Assembly: GCF_002356115.1 (NCBI RefSeq)
Contig: NZ_AP014836.1
Coordinates: forward strand, 248,001-312,000
Origin: Candidatus Nitrosoglobus terrae
GTDB lineage: Bacteria > Pseudomonadota > Gammaproteobacteria > Nitrosococcales > Nitrosococcaceae
Reading direction: 5' to 3'
Length of the DNA: 64,000 nt
Each line of letters starts with the position of its first letter. Positions within the stretch are counted from its first letter, which is position 1. The notes beneath the pieces are model-generated. The model worked only from the letters and a program-made list of their open reading frames with translations. It was not told the origin of the DNA and did not search any database. Shown piece by piece: positions 9,460-17,610 of the stretch. The translations under genes and the position numbers were made by a program.

Positions 9460-11694
9460 ATGAAAAGAATGCTTATTAATGCAACTCATCCGGAAGAGTT
9501 AAGAGTGGCCATGGTTGATGGTCAGCGTTTGCAAGATCTAGATATTGAGAATCCGGCACGAGAACAGAAAAAAGCCAACATTTATAAAGGAAAAATTACA
9601 CGGATTGAACCAAGCTTAGAGGCTGCTTTTATTGATTATGGCGCTGATCGTCAAGGGTTTTTACCCTTAAAAGACATAGCTGGTAGCTATTTTCAGCCTT
9701 ATCAGAGAGGGCCTGATGATCAACGGCCTAAAATTCAAGAAGTACTTAAAGAAGGCCAAGAGCTGGTAGTTCAAGTAGAGAAAGAAGAACGAGGAAATAA
9801 GGGAGCAGCCCTTTCTACCTTTATTAGCTTAGCTGGCCGATATTTGGTATTAATGCCTAATAACCCTAGAGCAGGTGGGGTTTCACGCCGCATTGAAGGG
9901 GAGGAGCGAACTGCGCTTGTAGAGGCAATACGTGCTTTAGAAGTACCAGAGGGGATGGGATTAATTGCTCGAACCGCTGCAGTCAGCAAAAATACAGAAG
10001 AGCTGCAGTGGGATTTTAATTACTTACTCCATCTTTGGCAGGCCATTAGATTGGCTGCTGAATCACGTTCTGGCGCTTTCCTGATTTATCAGGAAAGTGA
10101 CGTTATTATTCGAGCACTACGGGATTATCTGCGTTTAGATGTGGGTGAAATTCTTATTGATACCCCCGATACATATCAGCGGGCATATGATTTTATGTGC
10201 CAAGTGATGCCTCATGAGCTGCACAAGCTTAAACTCTATCAAGATAAAGTTTCTCTTTTTACCCGATTTCAAATTGAGAGAAAAATTGAGACGGCATTTC
10301 AGCATGAGGTGAAATTGCCTTCTGGCGGAGCAATTGTCATTGATTATACGGAAGCTTTAACCACGATTGATATTAATTCGGCGCGGGCAAATAAGGGTGA
10401 GGATATTGAAGAGACCGCGCTGTCAACTAATCTTGAGGCTGCTGAGGAGATAGCGCGTCAGCTAAGACTACGTGATTTGGGGGGATTAATAGCTATTGAT
10501 TTTATTGATATGTCGCCATTACGTAATCAGCGAGCAGTAGAGAGCCGGTTGCGTGAGTGTTTGCGCGAAGATCGAGCACGGGTACAAGTGGGTCGCATTT
10601 CTCGTTTTGGTATTTTGGAGATGTCACGGCAGCGGTTACGGCCCTCCTTAGGGGATGCCCATCAAGTGGTGTGCCCGCGTTGTGTTGGCCGAGGCTATGT
10701 CCGAGGAGTGGAGTCTTTAGGACTATCGGTTTTACGGCTTATTGAAGAAGGCGCAGCGAAGGAAAAGATCGCCCAAGTGGTGGTTCAGCTTCCTGTCTCA
10801 GTAGCCTCCTTTTTACTCAATGAGAAGCGGGCCAGCTTAGCGACTCTTGAAAAGCGATATGGCACCCAGCTATCCTTGATCCCTAATGCTCAACTGGAAA
10901 CCCCCGCTTTTGAAATTGAATATATTAAAAATAAAGAAGAAGATGAGTCAGCTAATCCCCCTGAGATACGAAGCTACCAAGCGGCTCATGAGGCTATCCC
11001 TAGAAATGTAGCTTCTAATATTGCTGTGGATAAATCCCGAGTTAAGGCGGAGATATCTAGGGCAGCAAAATATCCAGAGCCAAAGAATCAAGCAGGTTTT
11101 CTGACCCGTTTTTGGGAAGTACTCATGGATAAAGAAGATCAAACCGGGAAGGGATTAGATAAAAAAATAGAATCAGTTAACGAAGAGGTAAATAGCTCTA
11201 CTCAAGGGGGGATACGTCGGGATAGATCCCAGTCTCAAAATCGGGGGCGATATAACTCCAGTCGCCAGCAAAACTTCAGAAAAACTGAGAATCATGATGA
11301 TCTTTCCGCAGAAATAAAAGTAGAGCCTACTAAAGCGATAGTAGAAACTTTAGAGAGTCAAGATAGGCCAGTAACCGTTGAAGGTACTGCTGTAATACCA
11401 TTAAGGACTATCCGTAGTCGGCGTGGTGGCCGTCGTCGCCGTTCCAATGGAGCGAACAATAGATATAGAGTCAGTAATAATGGCCGAAACGAGCTTTCGG
11501 AGCAATCAGAGGGAAGTAAAGTTACTGAGGGCGACATTGAATCTTCATTAACAGTGACTAGGAATTCCCCAGAATCATCTACAGAAATAAATGGATCCAA
11601 TGGAAAAATCTCGCTACCCATAGAGGAAAGGGAATTAGTCTCTAAAGAGACTGCTCCTGTTAGCTCAGCTATGATTGCTCCTACGAATGAGTAA
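9460..11694 (+). CDS. rne: Ribonuclease E
   Basis: The essential single-strand endonuclease of mRNA decay and of rRNA and tRNA processing. The N-terminal catalytic half is complete: an S1 domain (about residues 38-120), the DNase-I-like part with [13 protein letters not shown] and LIAIDFIDM (metal-binding aspartates), and the zinc link CPRCVGRG that joins dimers. After about residue 500 the protein is low-complexity, rich in basic and acidic stretches ([12 protein letters not shown] near 650), with no clear homology. At 744 residues it is much shorter than E. coli RNase E (1061), so the degradosome scaffold is reduced. A hairpin terminator follows. Confidence 0.95.
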   Translation: MKRMLINATHPEELRVAMVDGQRLQDLDIENPAREQKKANIYKGKITRIEPSLEAAFIDYGADRQGFLPLKDIAGSYFQPYQRGPDDQRPKIQEVLKEGQELVVQVEKEERGNKGAALSTFISLAGRYLVLMPNNPRAGGVSRRIEGEERTALVEAIRALEVPEGMGLIARTAAVSKNTEELQWDFNYLLHLWQAIRLAAESRSGAFLIYQESDVIIRALRDYLRLDVGEILIDTPDTYQRAYDFMCQVMPHELHKLKLYQDKVSLFTRFQIERKIETAFQHEVKLPSGGAIVIDYTEALTTIDINSARANKGEDIEETALSTNLEAAEEIARQLRLRDLGGLIAIDFIDMSPLRNQRAVESRLRECLREDRARVQVGRISRFGILEMSRQRLRPSLGDAHQVVCPRCVGRGYVRGVESLGLSVLRLIEEGAAKEKIAQVVVQLPVSVASFLLNEKRASLATLEKRYGTQLSLIPNAQLETPAFEIEYIKNKEEDESANPPEIRSYQAAHEAIPRNVASNIAVDKSRVKAEISRAAKYPEPKNQAGFLTRFWEVLMDKEDQTGKGLDKKIESVNEEVNSSTQGGIRRDRSQSQNRGRYNSSRQQNFRKTENHDDLSAEIKVEPTKAIVETLESQDRPVTVEGTAVIPLRTIRSRRGGRRRRSNGANNRYRVSNNGRNELSEQSEGSKVTEGDIESSLTVTRNSPESSTEINGSNGKISLPIEERELVSKETAPVSSAMIAPTNE

Positions 11695-11770
11695 GCTATA
11701 AGCGTGGTAGGCAGTAAAATTTCTTATTTAAAAGGCCGTTAAATATTTTATAGCGGGTAACCGTCTCTCT

Positions 11771-11806
11771 TTGAGGAGGCTTATTTTGATAGCCTCCTCA
11801 ATAAAA
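11771..11806 (+). terminator. Rho-independent-type hairpin after rne
   Basis: An 11-base-pair perfect stem (TTGAGGAGGCT / AGCCTCCTCAA, 11771-11781 and 11791-11801) with a 9-base loop is followed by TAAAATTTA. It sits 77 bases after the rne stop and before the convergent kdsB end, so it may stop both transcripts. Confidence 0.7.
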
Positions 11807-11836
11807 TTTACCTTATTCTTCTAAGCTATCGTCTTC

Positions 11837-12613
11837 CTAAGCTTTTCTGTTTTGCACCAAGATATTTCTAACCCGCTCTAAATCAGTCGGAGTATCAATC
11901 CCTGGGATAGGAATCTCCTGAGCAATAGCCACATGAATATACCCCCCATGATACAGAATCCGTAGCTGTTCTAACTGTTCAGTTTGTTCTAGTTTACAAA
12001 TAGAAAGGGTGGAGTAGTGGCGTAAAAACTGGGCACGATAGGCATAAAGGCCAATATGACGATAGCAAGGCCATAGTATAGATTTAGTAGGGCTATCATT
12101 TTCAGAGGTAAAATTCTCCCTATCCCAAGGAATGGGGGCCCGGCTAAAGTAGAGGGCATAACCTGCAGCATTACAGACCACTTTAACGATATTCGGATTA
12201 AATAATTCTTCTTGATTAGAGATAGGGACTCTTAGAGTGGCAGCATCCGCTTTAGGATGGGCTGCTAAATCGGCAGCTACCTGAGCAATAAGCTGAGCAG
12301 GTAATAATGGCTCATCCCCCTGAACATTAACGATAATAGTTTGATCCGGATAACCTCGTTGAGATATCACTTCAGCGATTCGATCTGTTCCTGATGTATG
12401 CTCAATGGAGGTCATACAGGCTTCAATGCCAAAATTTTTAGCAGCGGCTTGTATACGACTATCATCCGTTGCCACTAAAATCTCTTCAGCGCCGCTTACT
12501 TGAGCTTTTGCTATCACGTGGGCTAACATGGGTTTACCTGCTAGATCTAATAGAGGCTTCCCCGGCAGACGGCTAGAGTTATAGCGGGCGGGAATAATCA
12601 CTTTATAAGCCAT
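11837..12613 (-). CDS. kdsB: 3-deoxy-manno-octulosonate cytidylyltransferase
   Basis: KdsB activates Kdo to CMP-Kdo for lipopolysaccharide assembly. The protein starts MAYKVIIPARYNSSRLPGKPL, the classic KdsB signature that binds CTP; the ATG at 12613 is chosen because homologues begin right before this motif, although an in-frame ATG exists at 12631. VNVQGDEPLL is the second nucleotidyltransferase motif, with metal-binding aspartate. The length (258 residues) is normal. It stands alone, convergent with rne; the LPS-core genes at 31-34 kb belong to the same pathway. Confidence 0.95.
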   Translation of the reverse strand: MAYKVIIPARYNSSRLPGKPLLDLAGKPMLAHVIAKAQVSGAEEILVATDDSRIQAAAKNFGIEACMTSIEHTSGTDRIAEVISQRGYPDQTIIVNVQGDEPLLPAQLIAQVAADLAAHPKADAATLRVPISNQEELFNPNIVKVVCNAAGYALYFSRAPIPWDRENFTSENDSPTKSILWPCYRHIGLYAYRAQFLRHYSTLSICKLEQTEQLEQLRILYHGGYIHVAIAQEIPIPGIDTPTDLERVRNILVQNRKA

Positions 12614-12934
12614 TAGGCAATTGCGCTCCATTTCCTCGCGGGAGGTCGGCTTAGATAACCAGAATATTCAGATAATATAAGCTAATTGATATTGAGTCAT
12701 TTTTTGTTAATGATTAAAGAATGTTAAGAGTTTTTACAAATTTTATGAGGTTTGTTTTTAGCTGAAACCCTGTGGTCATTGGTTTTGGACGGATAGGTTT
12801 GCTGAGTGAAATCGAGGATATCAAAATGTCTATTTTTTACATTTGTATTGCCTATGAAAATGGTATTAATAAGCCCATGCCCTCATCCTTGAGCGGCCAG
12901 ATGTTAAAACCTTTTACACCTTAAAGTGAATACT
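12614..12934. other. Intergenic region, no gene seen
   Basis: About 320 AT-rich bases between divergent kdsB and the secreted-protein pseudogene. It should hold both promoters. A GG...GC pair at about 12859-12871 has spacing 9 rather than the 10 required for a sigma-54 promoter, so it is not called. Confidence 0.4.
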
Positions 12935-13751
12935 ATGAAAAAAGAAAAATTGTTGACAATAGCGATATGGACAGTTAGTGCGTTCTTTATGTCTAATACT
13001 GTAAACGCTACGCTGATAACAGGTATTAGCTCAGCCTACGGCCTGCAAGCTCACTTCAGTGCAGCAGGAAATACTATTGGCATTAATATAGATCCAGAAC
13101 CCATAGCTTCAGGAAGTAGCCCAAATCCTTATATCGTCAATAAACAATTACTCAATGTCCAAGCGGACATTCCTCAGGTGCTCTCATTAGATACAGGTAC
13201 TCTAGCCAGTAAGTGCAATATTTAATATTGCTGGGCAAACGTATTCGGCTCAAGCTACTTCAATGGTCTCCGGCTTTAATTTTAAAATGCTGGGGCAATC
13301 ATTAGCAGATGTACTTGATTTCAGTACTATGACTTTGAATGCATCCGCTATTAATATCAATGGCCATCTAGCACTTAACGGAAACACGGCTATAGAGAAT
13401 GTGAATGTACTGGGTCATGCACTCATCAATTCCATGGCTCCTATAGCGCCCAATACAATAATAGATCTAAGTACCTTCGGTATCACAAACGCTAGTTTAA
13501 TCCTTAATGAACAATTTCAAACTGCAGACAGCATTACTGTCAATGCACTGGATTTAAAGCTCAATGGATCAAGTATTATGGGGCTTCCAACGTTGATTAG
13601 CGGCGACCTTATTCTAGGACACAGTATGGCTCAGCTTGTTAACAGTCTGGCCTCTACTACTATCGATAACCCTTCAGTACTCTTACTATTCTCTACGGGT
13701 CTCATTATTCTCGGTATCGTTACCAATAGCAATAGACGAAACCAAAAATAG
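12935..13751 (+). pseudogene. Frameshifted secreted protein with C-terminal membrane tail (choice-of-anchor P-like)
   Basis: Two adjacent frames make one protein. The first (to 13225) has a signal peptide (MKKEKLLTIAIWTVSAFFMSNTVNA) and an Ala/Gly-rich start, ITGISSAYGLQAHFSAAGN. The second is open from 13206, continues the same style (AIFNIAGQTYSAQATSMVSG) and ends with a hydrophobic segment and basic tail (PSVLLLFSTGLIILGIVTNSNRRNQK) like an exosortase-type sorting signal without the PEP triplet. One base gained or lost near 13203-13220 explains the break, and no homopolymer is there. The layout recalls choice-of-anchor P family surface proteins. It is either a pseudogene or an assembly error. 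Confidence 0.6.
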
Positions 13752-13814
13752 GATTTTTTACTAGGATAAAAATCTTCCCACACTACTATCTGTAGTAACC
13801 AAGCATAAACAAAC

Positions 13815-13848
13815 GCTCAATAATAGAGGATTATTGAGCATTTATTTT
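13815..13848 (+). terminator. Hairpin terminator after the secreted-protein pseudogene
   Basis: A perfect 10-base-pair stem (GCTCAATAAT / ATTATTGAGC) with a 5-base loop, followed by ATTTATTTT. It lies 64 bases after the stop codon. Confidence 0.75.
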
Positions 13849-14151
13849 AGAATGCTCTAGTAGGCCATAAATTGAACAATAAGCGTGCTTTCATGACTGT
13901 AAAGAAAGGCCCAGGCTTTGTAAGCTAAATTTTATGTAAATATTTATTTAAGGGTACGCTTAATGTAAAGCTATTGCACTTGCAGTAGCATCTATCTTAA
14001 TTCTTAAACCCAAAGCTGCTGTATTAAAATACTGCTGGAGTATGAGTGTAACGCTCCATTTTTTACTTACGCTGAGTTTGGTGCCTTAAATCTAAACATG
14101 ACCTTTTAATCGCTAAAATTTGCTGTGCTTCACAAAAAAGCATTACCTTAA

Positions 14152-14170
14152 TATGTTATGATATAACATA
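14152..14170 (+). promoter_or_regulatory. Zur-type operator upstream of the zinc receptor
   Basis: A 19-base palindrome with 8-base arms. The core TGTTATGATATAACA (14154-14168) differs by one base from the E. coli Zur consensus TGTTATANTATAACA. It lies 33 bases upstream of the ATG at 14203, where a repressor would block transcription. The match is seen directly; Zur control is inferred and is supported by the ZnuD-like identity of the gene. Confidence 0.75.
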
Positions 14171-14202
14171 TACTATAAAAATAAGGGAAAGCTATACGAG
14201 TC

Positions 14203-16262
14203 ATGCATAACGTACTTATTTTTTTTTTGCGCTTGCTACCAGCATTATTTTTCTGCCGGCGTACGCAGAACAGCAGCCAGCGAAGGAATTAGAACCCGTA
14301 ACAGTAACGGCTCCTATACAAGAAGAAAGTTTAAAAATTAGAGTGCCAACGACTGTACTAAAAGGTGATGATTTGCGCCTGAAGATAGGAGATACCATCG
14401 GTAAGACTTTAGAGCAGGAGCTAGGTGTTGCTAATCAATCTTTTGGTCCTGGTGTGGGTAGACCCATGATCCGAGGCCAGAGCGGGCCGCGGGTGAGGGT
14501 GCTAGATGATGATATTGGTAGTAACGATGCCTCTTCGATCAGCCCTGATCATGCTGTAAGTACTGAGCCTTTATTGGCTGATCGGATCGAAGTATTACGA
14601 GGGCCAGAAGCTACTTTACTTTATGGTAGCGGTGCCATGGGTGGCGCAGTGAACGTTATCAGTAACCGTATTCCAGAGGATATGCTGAAACACCGATTGG
14701 GAGGGGCTATAGAGCAGCGCTATGATAGTACCACTAATGAGACTGCAACCGTGGCGAAAATAGAGGGTGGGCAGGGGCCAATAGCGATTCACTTGGATGG
14801 ATTTTATCGAGATCATGGCAATATGGTGATTGGAGGCCAAGCGATTGATGAGGCTGCTGCTCGTTTTAGCGATCCTACACTGCCGGCACAGTTAGAAAAT
14901 TCTAAAGGCGTACTGCCTAATTCGCGAGGAACCGCTATCAGCGGATCGGCTGGATTTTCTTGGATAGGCGATATAGGTTTTGCTGGGGCTTCTGTGAATC
15001 ATTTGTTTAATGATTACGGTATTCCGATCAATGGCACAGGTGATGATATTACCCGTATTCATTTACAGCAAAATAGATATGATTTTAAAAGTAAGCTAGA
15101 CAATCCTGTTAGCTTTGCCCAATCTCTAGTCATGCGTTTAGGTTATACCGATTACCAGCATGCCGAAATTACTAATAACATTGTCAGCGATTTTTTTGCT
15201 AATAAAACTTATGAAGGTCGGGTAGAGCTGACCCATCAGCCTATTGGACTGCTGCATGGAGTAGTGGGTTTTCACGGTATTGCCAGTGATTTTAGCGCTA
15301 TTGATAAATCAGATGGCGATATTCTTATTCCCCATTCTCAAATTAACAACTTTGGCTTATTTGTGGTAGAGAATTTTGATCTAGGAGCGCTGAGCTATCA
15401 GCTAGGTCTGCGAGTGGAAAATGATAGGATTGCCCCTGATGCTAAAGGCTCATCTAGCTTTAATTATACGCCAGTGAGTTTTTCGGCCTCTGGGCTATGG
15501 GAAATTAATGATCAGCACAACTTGAGTTTAGCATTCACGCGTTCACAACGATCACCTCAAGTACAAGAATTATTATTTAATGGCTTTCATGATGCTACCC
15601 GTAGTTTTGAGTTAGGGAATCCTAACCTTACGACTGAGACCTTTCACAATTTAGATCTGGGCTATCATTTTCAATCGGATTGGATGCAAGCTGAGATTGA
15701 TCTCTTTCAGAATTGGGCTAGTGATTATATTACCCAGCAGCGTAATGGCCAGTTTGTAACTGAAGAAGGAGATCCCTGTCCTATGGACACCCTTTGTCCT
15801 CCCGTGGTGGTTACTAGCCAAGCCAATGCCGTATTTAAAGGCTTTGAAGGTAAGCTGATTTTCCCAGTGATGGAAAATCATCAGGGGGCAATTAAGCTGA
15901 CTTTATTTAGCGACTATACCCGAGGCCAATTTACCCATGGTGCTGATATACCCCGAATGCCGCCGCTGCGTTATGGATTACAATTAGATTATGCTAAGGC
16001 TAAATTTTCTAGTAATGTGCGATTAACTCGTGCCGAAACGCAGAAACATGCCGGCCAGTTTGAAGCGCCAACCCCCGGTTATATACTGTTAAATCTTGGC
16101 GCGCAGTATCAAGTGAAAGCTGGCCAGGATATCCAGCTATTAGCGTTCGCTAGAGGAACCAACCTGCTTAATCAAAATATCCGTAATTCTACTTCCTATC
16201 TACGTAACTTTGCACCCGAAGCAGGACGAGGAGCAGAAATTGGGATTCGTGTCAATTATTAG
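14203..16262 (+). CDS. znuD: ZnuD-like TonB-dependent zinc receptor, frame broken in the signal peptide at a T10 run
   Basis: An outer-membrane TonB-dependent receptor. A plug domain (VRGPEATLLYGSGAMGGAVNVISNRIPE-like region, about 14,590-14,690) is followed by a 22-strand-type barrel ending in a terminal aromatic residue. The plug segment RVRVLDDDIGSNDASSISPDHAVSTEPL is typical of ZnuD zinc receptors. A TonB-box-like PVTVTAP follows the signal peptide. The ATG at 14203 encodes MHNVLIF, then a run of ten T (14219-14228) shifts the frame; the body frame has no ATG, GTG or TTG before GTG 14343. With 8 or 11 T the product would be MHNVLIFFFALATSIIFLPAYA plus the mature protein, a textbook signal peptide. 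As written the gene is off. A Zur-type operator lies upstream. Confidence 0.85.
14219..14228 (+). repeat. Homopolymeric T10 tract inside the zinc receptor signal peptide
   Basis: Ten consecutive T lie 16 bases after the ATG. The start codon and the receptor body are in different frames with T10 and in the same frame with T8 or T11. Such tracts vary by slipped-strand mispairing; they are also a common site of sequencing error. Confidence 0.85.
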
Positions 16263-16533
16263 TGCTCGTGCTTGTTAACGAGATTTTCTTATCACCAGTT
16301 GATCTTGGCCTATTATTTTTTGGTAATAGATTTTTTTTATGCCTAATATAAAATTGTCAAGATTATTGACAATATTTAATAGCTTCTTGGCCGATTGTAG
16401 CTGGAGGTAGGGAGGTTTACTATGAAGTGTAAAGAATATGGATATGATTATCTTTGTTTTTTGTTAATTTTTTTTACAGCAACTGCTTGGTATAGAATCA
16501 TAATATATTGATTTTTATAAAATAAAATATAAG
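16263..16533. other. Intergenic region, no gene seen
   Basis: AT-rich bases after the zinc receptor. A small inverted repeat (ATTGTCAAGATTATTGACAAT at 16352-16372 is the visible palindrome, 9-base arms) could be an operator or weak terminator. Nothing coding was recognised. Confidence 0.35.
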
Positions 16534-16547
16534 GGCATAAAAATTGC
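16534..16547 (+). promoter_or_regulatory. Sigma-54-type -24/-12 promoter of the PEP-CTERM gene
   Basis: GGCATAAAAATTGC carries the invariant GG and GC at the required spacing of 10 bases and matches the TGGCAC-N5-TTGC consensus at eight positions. The expected start of transcription is near 16559, about 36 bases before the ATG. A second PEP-CTERM gene at 60 kb has the same element. Confidence 0.7.
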
Positions 16548-16594
16548 ATATCTATCTGTATTAGATAAGTAAAATTATAAATAGGAGTATACAG

Positions 16595-17494
16595 ATGCGT
16601 TTAGCAATGATGTACGCTGTGATGCCCTTAGCCGTAGTTTCTATCGGTACTGCTCAGGCAACACCAGCAAATTTACTAGTAAATGGTGATTTTTCGCAAG
16701 TCACTCAGAATATTACCGGCTCTGCTCAATATGGTACTCAGACCAATGCTTATGGAGATTTCATTAAGGGATGGCAGGGGGGCTGGGGAGATGGCATCTG
16801 GTATCCAAATGCCGCTCAAGCTACAAGTGAAACTCCGGCGGGTCGAGTAGGTTTAGATCCACTGTCTGCAGTTACGGCGCCGCCAAATACAGATAGTGGC
16901 GCTTTTGTGGGTCTTAGCGGCGGTTCTTCAGTATATACCGACACCCTAATGGGTGGAGCGACTATTTACCAGCACTTTACGAATTTAACCCCTGGTGCCA
17001 CTTATCAAGTAAGTTTTGACTGGGGGCTTACGCAGACTCAGAAGAGCAGCGCACCTACTCAGAGTAGTACACCTACTCAGAGTAGTATACCCGCTCAGAG
17101 TAGTACACCCACTCAGAGTAGTACACCCACTCAGAGTAGTACACCCACTCAGAGTAGCGGATCATCAGCTGATGCCTCAAGTTTTCTGAAAGTCTCGTTA
17201 GGTAAGAACACTCAAAATACTCAAACGCTAACGACTTCTAATGGAGAGTTTACCGGTTGGCAGCATACGACAGTCCAGATTACAGCTGGATCAAACCAAG
17301 CCTATCTGAATTTACAAGCCATGAGTGATACCTATAAAGCGCACCCAATGGCTGTATTGGCAAACGTATCAATGAGTCGGCTTACCTCGATTCCAGAGCC
17401 TTCTGCGTTTGCGCTTTTTGGGGTTGGTTTAATTGGATTAATGATTCCAAGCTTTTTTATGCCTAGCCGATGCAGGGTAGGCAATGAGATGTGA
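16595..17494 (+). CDS. PEP-CTERM surface protein with six-residue repeats
   Basis: A 299-residue exported protein. It has a signal peptide (MRLAMMYAVMPLAVVSIGTAQA), a jelly-roll-like domain beginning NLLVNGDFS and containing the FTNLTPGATYQVSFDWG strand typical of extracellular carbohydrate-binding folds, then a Thr/Gln/Ser-rich repeat block (about residues 153-188) and a second beta-rich part. The C-terminus IPEPSAFALFGVGLIGLMIP plus basic residues is a PEP-CTERM signal, cut by an exosortase. No exosortase gene is in the window. AGGAG precedes the ATG, and a sigma-54-type promoter lies upstream, as expected for PrsK/PrsR-controlled PEP-CTERM genes. Its ligand is unknown. Confidence 0.9.
   Translation: MRLAMMYAVMPLAVVSIGTAQATPANLLVNGDFSQVTQNITGSAQYGTQTNAYGDFIKGWQGGWGDGIWYPNAAQATSETPAGRVGLDPLSAVTAPPNTDSGAFVGLSGGSSVYTDTLMGGATIYQHFTNLTPGATYQVSFDWGLTQTQKSSAPTQSSTPTQSSIPAQSSTPTQSSTPTQSSTPTQSSGSSADASSFLKVSLGKNTQNTQTLTTSNGEFTGWQHTTVQITAGSNQAYLNLQAMSDTYKAHPMAVLANVSMSRLTSIPEPSAFALFGVGLIGLMIPSFFMPSRCRVGNEM
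17051..17158 (+). repeat. Six tandem copies of an 18-base repeat in the PEP-CTERM gene
   Basis: The unit ACTCAGAGTAGTACACCC encodes TQSSTP. Six in-frame copies span 108 bases with few differences; the three 3' copies are nearly identical, showing recent expansion. Copy-number change keeps the frame and would lengthen or shorten a flexible Ser/Thr linker that may be glycosylated. Confidence 0.9.
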
Positions 17495-17535
17495 ATATAT
17501 TTTGAGTCGCTGTAACAGCATAGCGCAGCGGGAAT

Positions 17536-17572
17536 AAGGCACGAGATCTAGAATGTTGACTCGTGCCTTTTA
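17536..17572. terminator. Bidirectional terminator between PEP-CTERM gene and nitrilase gene
   Basis: A 10-base-pair stem (AAGGCACGAG / CTCGTGCCTT) with a 14-base loop is followed by TTTATG. It lies 42 bases past the PEP-CTERM stop and 40 bases from the end of the convergent nitrilase gene. Confidence 0.7.
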
Positions 17573-17610
17573 TGCTTGGATTATTTAAAATTTAACAATT
17601 TACCCATAAT

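Noticed and set aside
12850-12880. Sigma-54-type promoter before the frameshifted exported gene
   Set aside because: GG and GC are spaced by nine bases, not ten, and the TTGC half is missing.
17051-17158. Tandem 18-base repeats as a CRISPR array
   Set aside because: The copies are contiguous without spacers and are in frame within a secreted protein; they encode TQSSTP repeats.
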